Part shown: one piece after another, positions 26,247-35,356 of the stretch
How positions within the stretch are numbered: the stretch's first letter is position 1
Layout of the letters: each line of letters begins with the position of its first letter
Assembly: GCF_013623905.1 (NCBI RefSeq)
Contig: NZ_JABKDD010000006.1
Location: 166,514 to 230,513, forward strand
Direction of reading: 5' to 3'
Origin: Brevibacterium sediminis
GTDB taxonomy: Bacteria > Actinomycetota > Actinomycetes > Actinomycetales > Brevibacteriaceae
DNA length: 64,000 nt
Position numbers and translations under genes: made by a program
Notes under the pieces: model-generated
Database searches by the model: none
The model's input: only the letters and a program-made list of their open reading frames with translations
Told to the model about the DNA's origin: nothing

Positions 26247-26978
26247 TCAACTCGGAGCTCCTGCCGTCAGCGTCCGCGTGAGCACGGCGCTCAGCAGCTT
26301 TCGCACCGCTGATTCGCCGGCGTCGACGTCATCGTCGACGGTGACGGAATCGCCGGCGCGCTCGATGACCGGCCGGAACCATGTCCCGCCCTCTCGGCGG
26401 AGGAATTCCAGTCCTGTCGCACCCCGTCCGGACGCCCAGCTGAGCGTGAGCACACAGTCCTGGTTGACGAGCTCGGTGAGATCCTCGACGACGTGCCCGA
26501 TCCGTCCCGGCTCGATCCGGCGCAGCAGCTGGTGCCGCGCGAAGTCCTCGAGTCCCTCCCCCTGCAGCGCGAGGATCGCATGCGCGATGCCCGGCCCCAG
26601 GCACAGTGCCAGGTGGACGGTCTCGACTCCCGATGACACGACGACGCTGATGCGCGTGCGCACCCGGTTGAGTTCGGAGGCGAAGCCGCGCAGCCATGCG
26701 GTGAGCACATCGAGGTCCCGTTTCGCGCCCCCGCTGCCCTCGCCCATTCCCGAGGTTGCGGCCGCAGTCCGCGAACCTGCGACCGCAGCCCCCGAAGCTG
26801 CGCCGGAGATCTCCTCCTCCGCCGAGGCGGCTCGGGAGTCCCGGTCGACCCGGCGAGGGAGCAGATCGGGCGGCCAAAGACGACGCAGCCGTTCGGGCAG
26901 TCTGCTGATCCGGTCGAGGTCGACGACGATCCAACTGTCGATGCCGGCGCCCTCACGTTCGGCGGGGTGAGTGTTCAC
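26247..26978 (-). CDS. Unknown protein of the WXG100-like/hydrolase cassette
   Basis: 243 residues; I do not recognise it. The N-terminal 30 residues read like a short beta-alpha element (DSWIVVDLDRISRLPERLRR). A Gly/Ala/Ser-rich linker follows (about 45-85), then a folded domain with a long amphipathic helix (RDLDVLTAWLRGFASELNRV) and beta strands (GATGLEFLRREGGTWFRPV). The size and position between a small helical protein and a large hydrolase would suit a dedicated chaperone. Its start overlaps the upstream gene by 4 bases (ATGA). Confidence 0.6.
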   Translation of the reverse strand: MNTHPAEREGAGIDSWIVVDLDRISRLPERLRRLWPPDLLPRRVDRDSRAASAEEEISGAASGAAVAGSRTAAATSGMGEGSGGAKRDLDVLTAWLRGFASELNRVRTRISVVVSSGVETVHLALCLGPGIAHAILALQGEGLEDFARHQLLRRIEPGRIGHVVEDLTELVNQDCVLTLSWASGRGATGLEFLRREGGTWFRPVIERAGDSVTVDDDVDAGESAVRKLLSAVLTRTLTAGAPS

Positions 26979-27220
26979 AGCTGGATCCGCCCGCCCACCG
27001 ACACGACCTGCAGGTGGAGGTCATACGCCTCGGCGAGCTTCTCCGCCCTCTCACCCAGCTTGTCGATCGATTCTGCGCACGAGGCCACCCGGTCATCGAG
27101 CAGCGCTCCCGCCGGGGAATCCCATCCGTCGATCTGTCGGCAGCTCTGCGCCAGGGAGTGCAGCACCTCCGCTCGCCGTCTCCACTGCTCGCGATTGCGC
27201 TCCAATTCGTCAGTGATCAT
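26975..27220 (-). CDS. Small helical WXG100-like protein
   Basis: 81 residues predicted as two helices around a turn that reads IDGWDSPAG (Trp33), reminiscent of the WxG turn of ESAT-6-like proteins, although glycine is displaced. The C-terminal helix ends EAYDLHLQV, faintly like the YxxxD/E export tag. It is shorter than the usual ~100 residues. It leads the three-gene unit and overlaps the next gene by 4 bases. I infer a type VII-like partner; a simple coiled-coil protein is the alternative. Confidence 0.6.
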   Translation of the reverse strand: MITDELERNREQWRRRAEVLHSLAQSCRQIDGWDSPAGALLDDRVASCAESIDKLGERAEKLAEAYDLHLQVVSVGGRIQL

Positions 27221-27471
27221 GCCTCTGCCCTCCCGCCTGCCTGTTCGGCATCCGTGCCCGAATCACTCGACCGTAGGAGGCAGCGGTTCGAGCACGGAAG
27301 CCTCGATTTCAGGGCTGGGGAAGAGACTTGAGCATCCACAGGGCACAGATGTCGAAGTCACCACCGAATCCACAAGGGGTGATGCTCGAGTCCCGTCCTC
27401 CGCCGGCGCCTGGCGATCGGTCGGCGCGGACGGGTGCCGCTCCGATTCGCCGCTCATGAGAAAATGAGGGC

Positions 27472-28905
27472 ATGCCGACTGTTTCCCTTGCCGAAATCTC
27501 GCCCGCCATCGCTCTCGGACCGCTAGATGGTCGCTACCGCAAAGACACCGCTGACCTCGTCGATCACCTCTCCGAGGCGGCGCTCAACCGCAACCGCATC
27601 ATCGTTGAGATCGAATGGTTCATCCATCTCGCACAGAACTCGGTGATCGAGGGCGTTCGCACCCTCACCCCCGATGAGGTCGACGGACTGCGTGCCTTCG
27701 CCGCCGACTTCGACGCCGACACCATCGCCACGCTGGCCGCCCATGAAGCCGTCACCGTCCATGACGTCAAGGCCGTCGAATACACAATCAAAGAAGCCCT
27801 AGTGACGATCGGCGCCGAGGACCTCGGCGAGCTCGTCCACTTCTGTTGCACGTCCGAAGACATCAACAATCTGTCCTGGGCGTTGGGCATCAAGGGTGCC
27901 ACCGAACAGGTGTGGCTGCCGCGAGCGAAGGCCCTCATCGACGCTCTCGCCGAGTCCGCCGCGGAACTGGCCGAAGTTCCGATGCTCGCCCACACCCACG
28001 GTCAGCCGGCCACTCCGACGACGATGGGCAAGGAGCTCGCGGTCTTCATCCACCGCCTGCGTCGTCAGTACGAACGCATCGCCGCCACAGAGTTCCTCGG
28101 CAAGATCAACGGCGCCACGGGCACCTATTCGGCCCATCTGGCCGCTGTGCCGGGAGCGGATTGGCCGCAGATCGCCCGCACCTTCGTCGAAGACCGTCTC
28201 GGGCTGACCTTCAACTCGCTGACCACGCAGATCGAGTCCCACGACTGGAACTCCGAGCTGTTCGCCGATATCGCTCGGTTCAACCGGATCGCACACAACC
28301 TGGCCACCGATATGTGGACCTACATCTCGATGAACTACTTCAAACAGATCCCCGTCGCCGGTGCGACCGGTTCGTCGACGATGCCGCACAAGGTCAACCC
28401 GATCCGCTTCGAGAACGCCGAAGCGAACCTCGAACTCTCCTGCGCCCTGCTCGATTCCCTCGGCTCGACGCTGATCACCTCGCGGATGCAGCGCGACCTC
28501 ACCGACTCGACCTCGCAGCGCAATATCGGCGTCGCCTACGGCCACTCGGTCCTCGCGCTCAACAACCTGGTCAAGGGCCTCGGTGCGCTCGCCATCAACG
28601 AGGAGGCTCTGGCCGCCGACCTCGACGGCAACTGGGAGGTCCTCGGTGAAGCCGTCCAGTCGGTCATGCGTGCCGCCGGACTGCAGGGCGTGCCGGGAAT
28701 GGACAACCCGTACGAAACGCTCAAGGAACTCACTCGCGGCAAGCGCATCAACCAGGCCGATCTGCAGACGTTCGTCGACGGTCTCGGACTGCCCGAGGAG
28801 CGTGCCGAACTGCTCAAGGCCCTCACGCCCGCCACCTACACCGGTGTCGCGGCTCAGCTCGCCGAGTCCGAGGTCTCGGACTGGAAGGCCTTCAGCGAAG
28901 GCTGA
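27472..28905 (+). CDS. purB: Adenylosuccinate lyase
   Basis: 477 residues, the E. coli-type PurB. It removes fumarate from SAICAR and from adenylosuccinate in purine synthesis. N-terminus ALGPLDGRYRKDT; histidine motif LAHTHGQPATPTTMGKE; signature loop GSSTMPHKVNPIRFEN with the catalytic serine. The ATG follows a GAGGG-type ribosome site. It is transcribed alone and ends in a strong hairpin. Confidence 0.97.
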   Translation: MPTVSLAEISPAIALGPLDGRYRKDTADLVDHLSEAALNRNRIIVEIEWFIHLAQNSVIEGVRTLTPDEVDGLRAFAADFDADTIATLAAHEAVTVHDVKAVEYTIKEALVTIGAEDLGELVHFCCTSEDINNLSWALGIKGATEQVWLPRAKALIDALAESAAELAEVPMLAHTHGQPATPTTMGKELAVFIHRLRRQYERIAATEFLGKINGATGTYSAHLAAVPGADWPQIARTFVEDRLGLTFNSLTTQIESHDWNSELFADIARFNRIAHNLATDMWTYISMNYFKQIPVAGATGSSTMPHKVNPIRFENAEANLELSCALLDSLGSTLITSRMQRDLTDSTSQRNIGVAYGHSVLALNNLVKGLGALAINEEALAADLDGNWEVLGEAVQSVMRAAGLQGVPGMDNPYETLKELTRGKRINQADLQTFVDGLGLPEERAELLKALTPATYTGVAAQLAESEVSDWKAFSEG

Positions 28906-28925
28906 TCTCAGGGCCTGACAACGCC

Positions 28926-28961
28926 TCGAGGCCGGTCTCCGAATGCGGAGACCGGCCTCGA
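28926..28961 (+). terminator. Hairpin terminator after purB
   Basis: TCGAGGCCGGTCTCC pairs perfectly with GGAGACCGGCCTCGA around GAATGC, starting 21 bases after the purB stop. Confidence 0.9.
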
Positions 28962-29064
28962 TGTGCATTTCCCTGGTCGGCCGACGCCGCCCTGACTCAG
29001 GCTTGGCGGGTCGCAGCCACATGACTCACGGTTCGCAGCCGCCCTCGCGAGTCAGCCTCGAGAG

Positions 29065-29841
29065 TCAGACGGAGGGGATGTCGAAGGTCGTCGTGAACTC
29101 CGGGACCTTCTCGTCGGTTCCCAGCACCTTGCCGGGTCCGCGTTCATAGCGGATCGTGTAGGCGTCCTGCTTCTCGTTCGGAACATAGGCGAGCCAGCCC
29201 TGGTGGGTTCCGCCGTCTCGGCGTCTGACGTCTTCGAAGGGCTCGTAGCCAGCAGCTCGCATCTCGGCTTCGAGGCCGTCGGTCTGGTCGTATCGGTAGT
29301 CCGCCCCGCCGTCTTCGGAGATCTTGAATGCTCCGGACTGGATGAGTCCGCTGTATTTCTGCCCTGGGGTGATCTTGACCTCGAGGAGGACGACTTCGCC
29401 CCCGAGTTCGATCGCCGATGCCCTCTTGGACGACTCGAAGTTCCGCACCGCAGAGAGCACCTCGATCTTGTCCTGCATCTCCGGATCCTCGAAGCTTTCG
29501 CCGATGCTGACCTGCCCCTGGCTGCCGGACGACGCTCCCGAGTCCGAACCCGTGGACCCGTCAGCCGACGAGGTCGACGACGAGGAGCCCGAGGTCGACT
29601 GATCGGAACTCGCGTCCTGACCGCCGGTCTGGTCCTGTCCGGCCTGTTCCTGGCCGTTCTGGTCGGCACTCGACTCCTGACCATTTTGGTCGCCCTGATC
29701 CTGAGCGTCGGCATTCGGCTGCTCTCCGCTCTGGCCCTGTTCAGGCTGGACGGCCTGGCTGATGAGCGAGCAGCCCGAGAAGGCGAGTGTGCAGCTGAGC
29801 AGGGCCGCAGCGGTGAAGGTGGCACGCTTCATGCGTTTCAT
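29065..29841 (-). CDS. Lipoprotein with DUF4352-like domain
   Basis: 258 residues from the ATG at 29841, which has an AAGGAG site; the frame runs nine codons further. Signal peptide with lipobox AFSGC. Residues about 30-110 are a Gln/Asp/Ser-rich disordered spacer. The C-terminal ~145 residues (from VSIGESFEDPEMQDKIEVLS) have the DUF4352 immunoglobulin-like pattern, with a conserved EVVLLEVKITPGQKYSGLIQ segment. It is predicted to be on the outer face of the membrane. Function unknown. Confidence 0.8.
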   Translation of the reverse strand: MKRMKRATFTAAALLSCTLAFSGCSLISQAVQPEQGQSGEQPNADAQDQGDQNGQESSADQNGQEQAGQDQTGGQDASSDQSTSGSSSSTSSADGSTGSDSGASSGSQGQVSIGESFEDPEMQDKIEVLSAVRNFESSKRASAIELGGEVVLLEVKITPGQKYSGLIQSGAFKISEDGGADYRYDQTDGLEAEMRAAGYEPFEDVRRRDGGTHQGWLAYVPNEKQDAYTIRYERGPGKVLGTDEKVPEFTTTFDIPSV

Positions 29842-30055
29842 GATGACTCCTTGATCGGTCTCTCGCACCCGGGAGTCGTTCGCCCGAATGCGTGTTCTGA
29901 AACCAACCTATGAGTTCGTCGAGCGCGAGATGTGCGCAGAGTGTGGCAGAACGGCAACGTCTGTCACCGATCCGCCGCAGCCCCCGAAGAGTCTCACTCC
30001 GCGAGGCGTCGGTGTGCCGCTTTGAGCGGGTCGCGCGAATTCCCCGGCCACGCGC

Positions 30056-31435
30056 TCAAGCAGGGACGAGATGCTTGTCCGCGTCCACCTCGGCGAGGGT
30101 CTTCTTGCCCATGCTGCGAGCGAGGAACAGGGTGGGAACGCCAGCGACGACGATGACGACGGTGGCGTAGATCGCCGGTGCCAGAGTGATGCCGGTCGAC
30201 GACATGAGTGCCGTGGCGATGAGCGGCGAGAGACCGCCGAAGAGGACGGTGGCGACGTTGTAGCCGATCGCCATGCCGGAGAAACGGCTCGTGCCGGTGA
30301 ACTGCTCGGGCACCATAGCGGCGGCCACCGCGCTCCACCCGGCGGCGGGAATTGCGAGGAACGCAACACCGAAGACCGCCCCACTCGAGGAGCTGCCGCC
30401 CAGCAGAGCGTATGCGGGAATGATCGTGAACACGAAGACAGCCATGAGAACGGCCAGGGCGGGTTTGCGCCCGAACCTGTCGGAGGCCAGGCCGAAGAAC
30501 GGAGTGACGACGATGGCGACGACGGCCGCGACCGTGCCCAGGGCCAGGGAGCCGGAGTTCGGAACCTTCGCCACCTCTTCGATGTACGTGGGCACATAGG
30601 TGATGTTGAGGAAGTAGCTGACCGAGCCGATCGAGGAGATGAGGAAGGCCACGAGGATCGCCCGCGGCTGTTCGAGGATCGCAGTGATGAGCGGGGAGCG
30701 CTCGAGGGCCGTGTCCTTCGTGCCCTTCTTCTCCTTCTCTGCCTGCTGCAGCCGTTTGAAGGTCTCGGTCTCCTCCATCATCGACCGCAGCGGAACCATG
30801 AGGATGGCGAGCACAGCACCGAGGACGAACAGCAGCCGCCAACCCCAGGAGTCCATTGCCTCGGGGCTGAGCGTATTCGCCAGCAGCGCACCGGACCCCA
30901 CCGCCAAGAGGGCGCCGACCTCGCTGTTGGCCGCAGCCCAGCTGGCCGCCAATCCGCGCTTTCCCGGTCCCGCCGATTCCATGAGGAAGACCATGATTCC
31001 CGTGTATTCCGCGCCGACGGAGAATCCGGACAGGCAGCGCAGGGCGACCATGAGCACGCCTGCCCAGATGCCGATCGTGTCGTAGTTCGGGATCACCGCG
31101 ATCCCGAGCATGGAGATCGCCATGAGGACCGCGGAGATGATGAGCGTCGATCGTCGCCCGATCCGATCACCGAGGTGGCCGAAGACCATCGCGCCCAAGG
31201 GCCGGAAGAGGAATCCCGCCGCGCCGACCCCGAGGGTCAGCAGCAGAGAATCCGTCTGATCGCCGAAGAACTCCTTGGTCAGGGTCGTGGCGACATAGAA
31301 GAAGATCGAGAAGTCGTACCATTCGACGACGGTGCCGAATGCGGCGACGAACATCGACCTGCGCCGGCCTCTCTCCCGCTCGCGGCTGGTCGCCTGAGTG
31401 GGTGATGCGGGATGGTTCCGATCCGACGCGGTCAT
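30056..31435 (-). CDS. MFS transporter, MHS type (second copy)
   Basis: 459 residues from the ATG at 31435; the longer frame upstream is unlikely. MHS hallmarks: FGTVVEWYDFSIFFYVATTL, the loop GHLGDRIGRRS, and the second-half loop SDRFGRKPAL. Twelve membrane segments. It belongs to the same family as the carrier at 9.5-10.9 kb but is clearly a different paralogue. The substrate is unknown and no catabolic gene is adjacent on its strand. Confidence 0.87.
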   Translation of the reverse strand: MTASDRNHPASPTQATSRERERGRRRSMFVAAFGTVVEWYDFSIFFYVATTLTKEFFGDQTDSLLLTLGVGAAGFLFRPLGAMVFGHLGDRIGRRSTLIISAVLMAISMLGIAVIPNYDTIGIWAGVLMVALRCLSGFSVGAEYTGIMVFLMESAGPGKRGLAASWAAANSEVGALLAVGSGALLANTLSPEAMDSWGWRLLFVLGAVLAILMVPLRSMMEETETFKRLQQAEKEKKGTKDTALERSPLITAILEQPRAILVAFLISSIGSVSYFLNITYVPTYIEEVAKVPNSGSLALGTVAAVVAIVVTPFFGLASDRFGRKPALAVLMAVFVFTIIPAYALLGGSSSSGAVFGVAFLAIPAAGWSAVAAAMVPEQFTGTSRFSGMAIGYNVATVLFGGLSPLIATALMSSTGITLAPAIYATVVIVVAGVPTLFLARSMGKKTLAEVDADKHLVPA

Positions 31436-31607
31436 TCCCCGAGCGTACCAGCACGCTCGGACATGGGATCCTGCGAAGGACTTCGGTGGAATACTGCCGA
31501 GGATTACGGCGGGGACGGGCCGGGGATTGCATTGGGAGGGCGCCGAACACGCCGGCACGGATGGCGACGCCGAAAATTATATTACCGACTAGTAGCATCC
31601 TGGCGTC

Positions 31608-32513
31608 GTGGTGATTACGCTGAAGGATATGGACTCACTTCTCAAACAGGACGTACGCATCCCGGTGCCGAGCCGGTACGGATCCAACGACCTCGAGGGA
31701 CATCTCTTCCTCCCCACGGCCGACCCCCGTGCGGTGCTGACGATCCACCCGGCGACCGCGACTCCGGAACGCTTCTACTTCTCCTTCGCCGAGGCGGCCG
31801 CCGCGAGAGGGTTCGCCGTGATCACCTACGGCTTCCGCGGCGTCGGCGATCGAACGGAAGCTCGCGCACATCGGCACATCCGCATGCGCGACTGGATCTC
31901 CGAAGATGTGGCGGCAGCGGGTGCCTGGGCGGAGGAGAGATTTACTGATCTGCCGCATACGGCGTTGGGCCACAGCGTCGGCGGGCACGCTCTGCTCCTG
32001 GGATACGGCGGTCAGCGCCTGAGTGGAATCGCCACGGTCGCCACAGCGATGGTGGCGGCGCGCCAAATCGCACCCCGCAGCGAGCGATTTCGGGTGGAAG
32101 TCGGCCTCGGCGTCTTCGGCAGAGCGATCACTCGGGTGTTCGGGTACATGCCAGGCAGCCGAGTGGGACTCGGTGAGGACATTCCCGCTGCCGCTCTCTA
32201 CGAGTGGACGAAATGGCTGCGCCGCCCCCACTTCTTCTTCGACGACCCGAGCTTCGATGCCGAGGCACGAGCCTCCCGACTGCGCACACCTGTGCTCGCC
32301 ATCGGCACCTCAGACGATCCTTGGGCGACGCAGGCGTTCATCGATGCGATCACCGACCGGCTGCGACTGGCCCCGGTTACTCGTCGTACTTTCGCCCCGG
32401 AGGAGCTCGGAGTGAAGAGCATCGGACATCACGGCCTGATGCGCAGATCGACCGCCGAGGCCGCCTGGCCGGAGATCCTCGACTGGCTCGACGCGCGAGC
32501 AGCCGAAGAATAG
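31608..32513 (+). CDS. Alpha/beta hydrolase
   Basis: 301 residues from GTG at 31608; ATG at 31629 (MDSLLKQD) is also possible. Nucleophile elbow TALGHSVGGHALL (Ser near residue 121). A later LAIGTSDDPWAT probably holds the acid and SIGHHGLMR the histidine. The oxyanion region is TIHPATATPERFYF. Similar proteins are annotated as serine aminopeptidase-like or dienelactone-type hydrolases; the substrate is unknown. Confidence 0.8.
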   Translation: MVITLKDMDSLLKQDVRIPVPSRYGSNDLEGHLFLPTADPRAVLTIHPATATPERFYFSFAEAAAARGFAVITYGFRGVGDRTEARAHRHIRMRDWISEDVAAAGAWAEERFTDLPHTALGHSVGGHALLLGYGGQRLSGIATVATAMVAARQIAPRSERFRVEVGLGVFGRAITRVFGYMPGSRVGLGEDIPAAALYEWTKWLRRPHFFFDDPSFDAEARASRLRTPVLAIGTSDDPWATQAFIDAITDRLRLAPVTRRTFAPEELGVKSIGHHGLMRRSTAEAAWPEILDWLDARAAEE

Positions 32514-32544
32514 GTCACTGCCGGAGCTCTTCCGCGCCCAGAAA

Positions 32545-32594
32545 TATCCGATTGCGACCACTTTCCGGTCGCCAGTATCCGTTTGCGACCACTT
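32545..32594. repeat. Two direct copies of a 19-base sequence between convergent genes
   Basis: TATCCGATTGCGACCACTT (32545-32563) and TATCCGTTTGCGACCACTT (32576-32594) differ at one base and are 31 bases apart. No hairpin is formed by the pair. Confidence 0.7.
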
Positions 32595-32662
32595 CTCGGC
32601 TGACCGGCCCTCAACTGCGGGCGACGCCGAACACTCTCAGCCGCGGGTGACGTCGACGGACC

Positions 32663-34039
32663 TCAGCGCCGCGTGACGCCGAACAGCGAGTCGGTGAAGC
32701 GATTGCCGAACATGGCCTCCGGATCCAGTCGAGCCCGCAGATCGCAGAAGTCCGCGAATCGCGGATAGAGCTCGGGCAGGTCAGAAGCGGTACGAGTGTG
32801 GATCTTGCCCCAGTGCGGGCGGCCGCCGTGCCGGCACAGGATCTCCTCGACGACGCGGAAGTACTCGGCGAAGTCCTCTTTGATGAAGCGGTGGACGGCG
32901 ATGTACATCGTCTCCCGCCCCGATGCCGTCGACAGCGGCACATCGTCGGCGGCGGCGCACCGAACCTCGAGGGGGAATGAGATCGCCCACCCCTTGGCTT
33001 CGATGACGTCTCGGATCTCCCGAATCGCCTCGGGCCCGGAGTCGAAGGGCAGCGCGTATTCCATCTCATTGAACCGCACCCGCCGTGGGGTGACGAACAC
33101 ATCGTGACCCGGCGCCCGATACGTCCGGTCTGCCACGACGGACTGAGCGATCCGATTGATCGAGGGCACCACGGCCGGGACCTTGGCACCGAGCTCGACG
33201 GCCAGCCGCAGCGCCCCGTTCTCCACCACCTCTTTGTCGAGGAGGTTGAGCCACCGGTTGCGCACCCCCGCCTCGGCGAGGTGACCCGGCCCGGCCTGCC
33301 CAGGCTCGACCCGGGTGTTCGTCTTCGTCAGCACCGAATCGGTGTGCGGGAACCAGTAGAACTCGAAATGGTCTGCCCCGCGCATCCGCTCGGTGAGCCC
33401 ATCGAGGAGCTCGTCGAATCCGGCGACCTTCTCCTCGGCGATGAGGTCGAAGGCCGGCACGCACTGGAGTTCGACCTCGGTGATGACTCCGAGGACGCCG
33501 AGGCTGACCCGTGCGAGGTCGAAGATCTCCGGTTCCGCCTCGGCCGACAGTTCCCGTACTTCGCCGTCGGGGCCCATGAGGCTCAGTCCGGTGACGGTCC
33601 CGGCGAACCCGGTGAACCCGATCCCGGTGCCGTGTGTGCTCGTCGAGATCGCACCGGCAAGGGCCTGCGGATTGACGTCACCCTGGTTCTCCAGGGCCAG
33701 GCCGAAGGGTGCGAGGAGGGCGGGAATGTCCCGCAGCCGGGTGCCGGCGTGGAAGCGGACCCGGCCGGCCGCCTCGTCGACGGCGACGATCCCCGACAGT
33801 CCGTCGAGGCTGACCATGACGTCATCGCCGGCGGCCACGGGAGTGAACGAATGCCCGGCCCCGACGACCCGCAGACGATCCCCGGCAGCTGCAGCGGCCG
33901 TGACGATTCCCGATAGCTCCTCCGCCGAGGCGGGACCCGAGAATGTGTGCGGATGTGCGTGGACGTGCCCGGCCCAGTTCCGGAACGCTCGTCGCTGCGC
34001 GGTCCGAGCGCGCGCTTGAGTGCTTCGGCCTCTGTTCAT
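32663..34039 (-). CDS. FAD-linked sugar-lactone oxidase (D-arabinono-1,4-lactone oxidase family)
   Basis: 458 residues from the ATG at 34039. VAO-type FAD domain: RVVGAGHSFTPVAAGDDVMV, then QALAGAISTSTHGTGIGFTG, where the His is the usual FAD-attachment region. The C-terminal ALO domain ends with GGRPHWGKIHTR, a family signature. It would oxidise an aldonolactone with O2 or another acceptor. Its start lies 5 bases after the stop of the aldolase-like gene, so the two are an operon. Confidence 0.88.
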   Translation of the reverse strand: MNRGRSTQARARTAQRRAFRNWAGHVHAHPHTFSGPASAEELSGIVTAAAAAGDRLRVVGAGHSFTPVAAGDDVMVSLDGLSGIVAVDEAAGRVRFHAGTRLRDIPALLAPFGLALENQGDVNPQALAGAISTSTHGTGIGFTGFAGTVTGLSLMGPDGEVRELSAEAEPEIFDLARVSLGVLGVITEVELQCVPAFDLIAEEKVAGFDELLDGLTERMRGADHFEFYWFPHTDSVLTKTNTRVEPGQAGPGHLAEAGVRNRWLNLLDKEVVENGALRLAVELGAKVPAVVPSINRIAQSVVADRTYRAPGHDVFVTPRRVRFNEMEYALPFDSGPEAIREIRDVIEAKGWAISFPLEVRCAAADDVPLSTASGRETMYIAVHRFIKEDFAEYFRVVEEILCRHGGRPHWGKIHTRTASDLPELYPRFADFCDLRARLDPEAMFGNRFTDSLFGVTRR

Positions 34040-34044
34040 CGTGC

Positions 34045-35307
34045 TCACAGCACCAGTCCCTCTCCCCTGTATGTCGACCAGGTGTCGATGATCGTCGATC
34101 CCGAGACGACGAGGAATTCGTTGAAATGTTCGGCCAGTTCGCCTGCTTTCGCATGCCTGAACCACACGAGATCGCCGATGCGCAGCGATTCCGTGCCGGG
34201 CCCGGTCAGCGGAGTCTGCACCTCGCCGGGACCCTCGAGACCGGAGTACTCGAGGCCCGGCGGCCAGGCGATGGTCGGCAGCCGGTCGGAACCAGGAACC
34301 CCCGACGCGATGAATCCGCCTTTGAAGACCGTCACCCAGCCAGGGCCGGGCCTGCGCACGACGGGCGTGACGAAGTACGCGGCCGGCCGATGCCGAAAGT
34401 GCGTGTAGCCGTCGAAGAGTCCCGGGGAGAAGAGGCCGGATCCGGCGGCGAGTTCGGTCAGAGTGCCCTCGACGGAGCTGGATTCGAACGAACCGGTCCC
34501 GCCGCCGTTGACGAATTCGAGGTCGGCAACCTCGCGGACTGCGGCGATGACGGCTGCTCGCCGTTCGGCGAGTTCGGTGATCGAGGCCTTCTGCATAGCG
34601 CGCACGATCGCCTGCCGCACCGAGCGTCCGGCATCGGCGGTGCCGGCGATCTGCCCCTCGTAGAACATCATCCCGACGAGGTCGAAACCGGGCCGCGCCG
34701 CGACCTGCCGGGCAAGCGCGATGGCCGCTCGCCCGTCACGGATCGGCGAGCGCCTGGCCCCGATATGGACGCGGTCGCCCAACCAGGATTCGGCCGGTCG
34801 ATAGGAGGAGTCGACGTCGATGCACACCCGCACCGAGGCGGCTCCCGCCTCGGTGAGGTTCTTCCCCTCCCCTGCCGGACCGGTCCCGTCCGAGGAGGAC
34901 TTCCGCCCCGCCTCGGCGAGGTTCTCTCGGACGTCGTCGATGATGTCGAGGTGGTCCACGGAATCGATCATCAGGGTGATGTTCGTGCACGCTCCCGACT
35001 CGGCGAACATCCGACTCAGGGAAGCTCGGTCGAGGCTGGGATAGCCGATGACGATATCGCGGATGCCGCGGGCGTGGAGGAACAGCGCCTCGGGGACGGA
35101 ATAGGCGAGCACCCCGGAAAATGCGGGATGGGCGAGCGCCCTGTCGATGGCGGCGGGCACGCGCAGGGACTTCGTGGCCAGGCGGATCGGCAGTCCGCGA
35201 GCCCGCTCGGCAAGGGCGTCGAGGTTCGCGTCGAAGGCGTCGAGATCGAGGACGGCGGTGGGTGCGCCGGTCCCCTTCAGCGCCCTCCGCAGATCACTCG
35301 AAACCAT
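34045..35307 (-). CDS. Amino acid deaminase/aldolase, alanine-racemase N-terminal fold
   Basis: 420 residues. The PLP barrel has its lysine in IRLATKSLRVP (Lys47). The C-terminal part is a D-serine-dehydratase/D-threonine-aldolase-like beta domain (GDLVWFRHAKAGELAEHF, with His and nearby residues for metal binding). Between about residues 128 and 160 there is an extra Gly/Ser/Glu-rich segment bounded by NLAEAG and NLTEAG that ordinary relatives should lack. It pairs with the lactone oxidase downstream, an association I know from other actinobacteria. The substrate is unproven. Confidence 0.8.
   Translation of the reverse strand: MVSSDLRRALKGTGAPTAVLDLDAFDANLDALAERARGLPIRLATKSLRVPAAIDRALAHPAFSGVLAYSVPEALFLHARGIRDIVIGYPSLDRASLSRMFAESGACTNITLMIDSVDHLDIIDDVRENLAEAGRKSSSDGTGPAGEGKNLTEAGAASVRVCIDVDSSYRPAESWLGDRVHIGARRSPIRDGRAAIALARQVAARPGFDLVGMMFYEGQIAGTADAGRSVRQAIVRAMQKASITELAERRAAVIAAVREVADLEFVNGGGTGSFESSSVEGTLTELAAGSGLFSPGLFDGYTHFRHRPAAYFVTPVVRRPGPGWVTVFKGGFIASGVPGSDRLPTIAWPPGLEYSGLEGPGEVQTPLTGPGTESLRIGDLVWFRHAKAGELAEHFNEFLVVSGSTIIDTWSTYRGEGLVL
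34845..34924. repeat. In-frame 17-base direct repeats bounding an insertion
   Basis: CCGCCTCGGTGAGGTTC (34845-34861) and CCGCCTCGGCGAGGTTC (34908-34924) differ at one base and are 63 bases (21 codons) apart, inside the deaminase/aldolase gene. Each contains the iterated CCGCCTCGG motif; a third, inverted motif lies at 34833-34841. Confidence 0.8.
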
Positions 35308-35356
35308 ATTCGGTAGTCTAGCCTGCGATGACCTACGTCACAGAAAGAGGAAGCCG

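Noticed and set aside
27799..29022. Long antisense frame over purB, and similar ones at 35333-36559, 44621-46063 and 48532-50007.
   Set aside because: Each mirrors a clear gene on the opposite strand, is rich in Arg/Gly/Asp or His/Arg, and has no motif of its own. Such frames are normal in GC-rich DNA.
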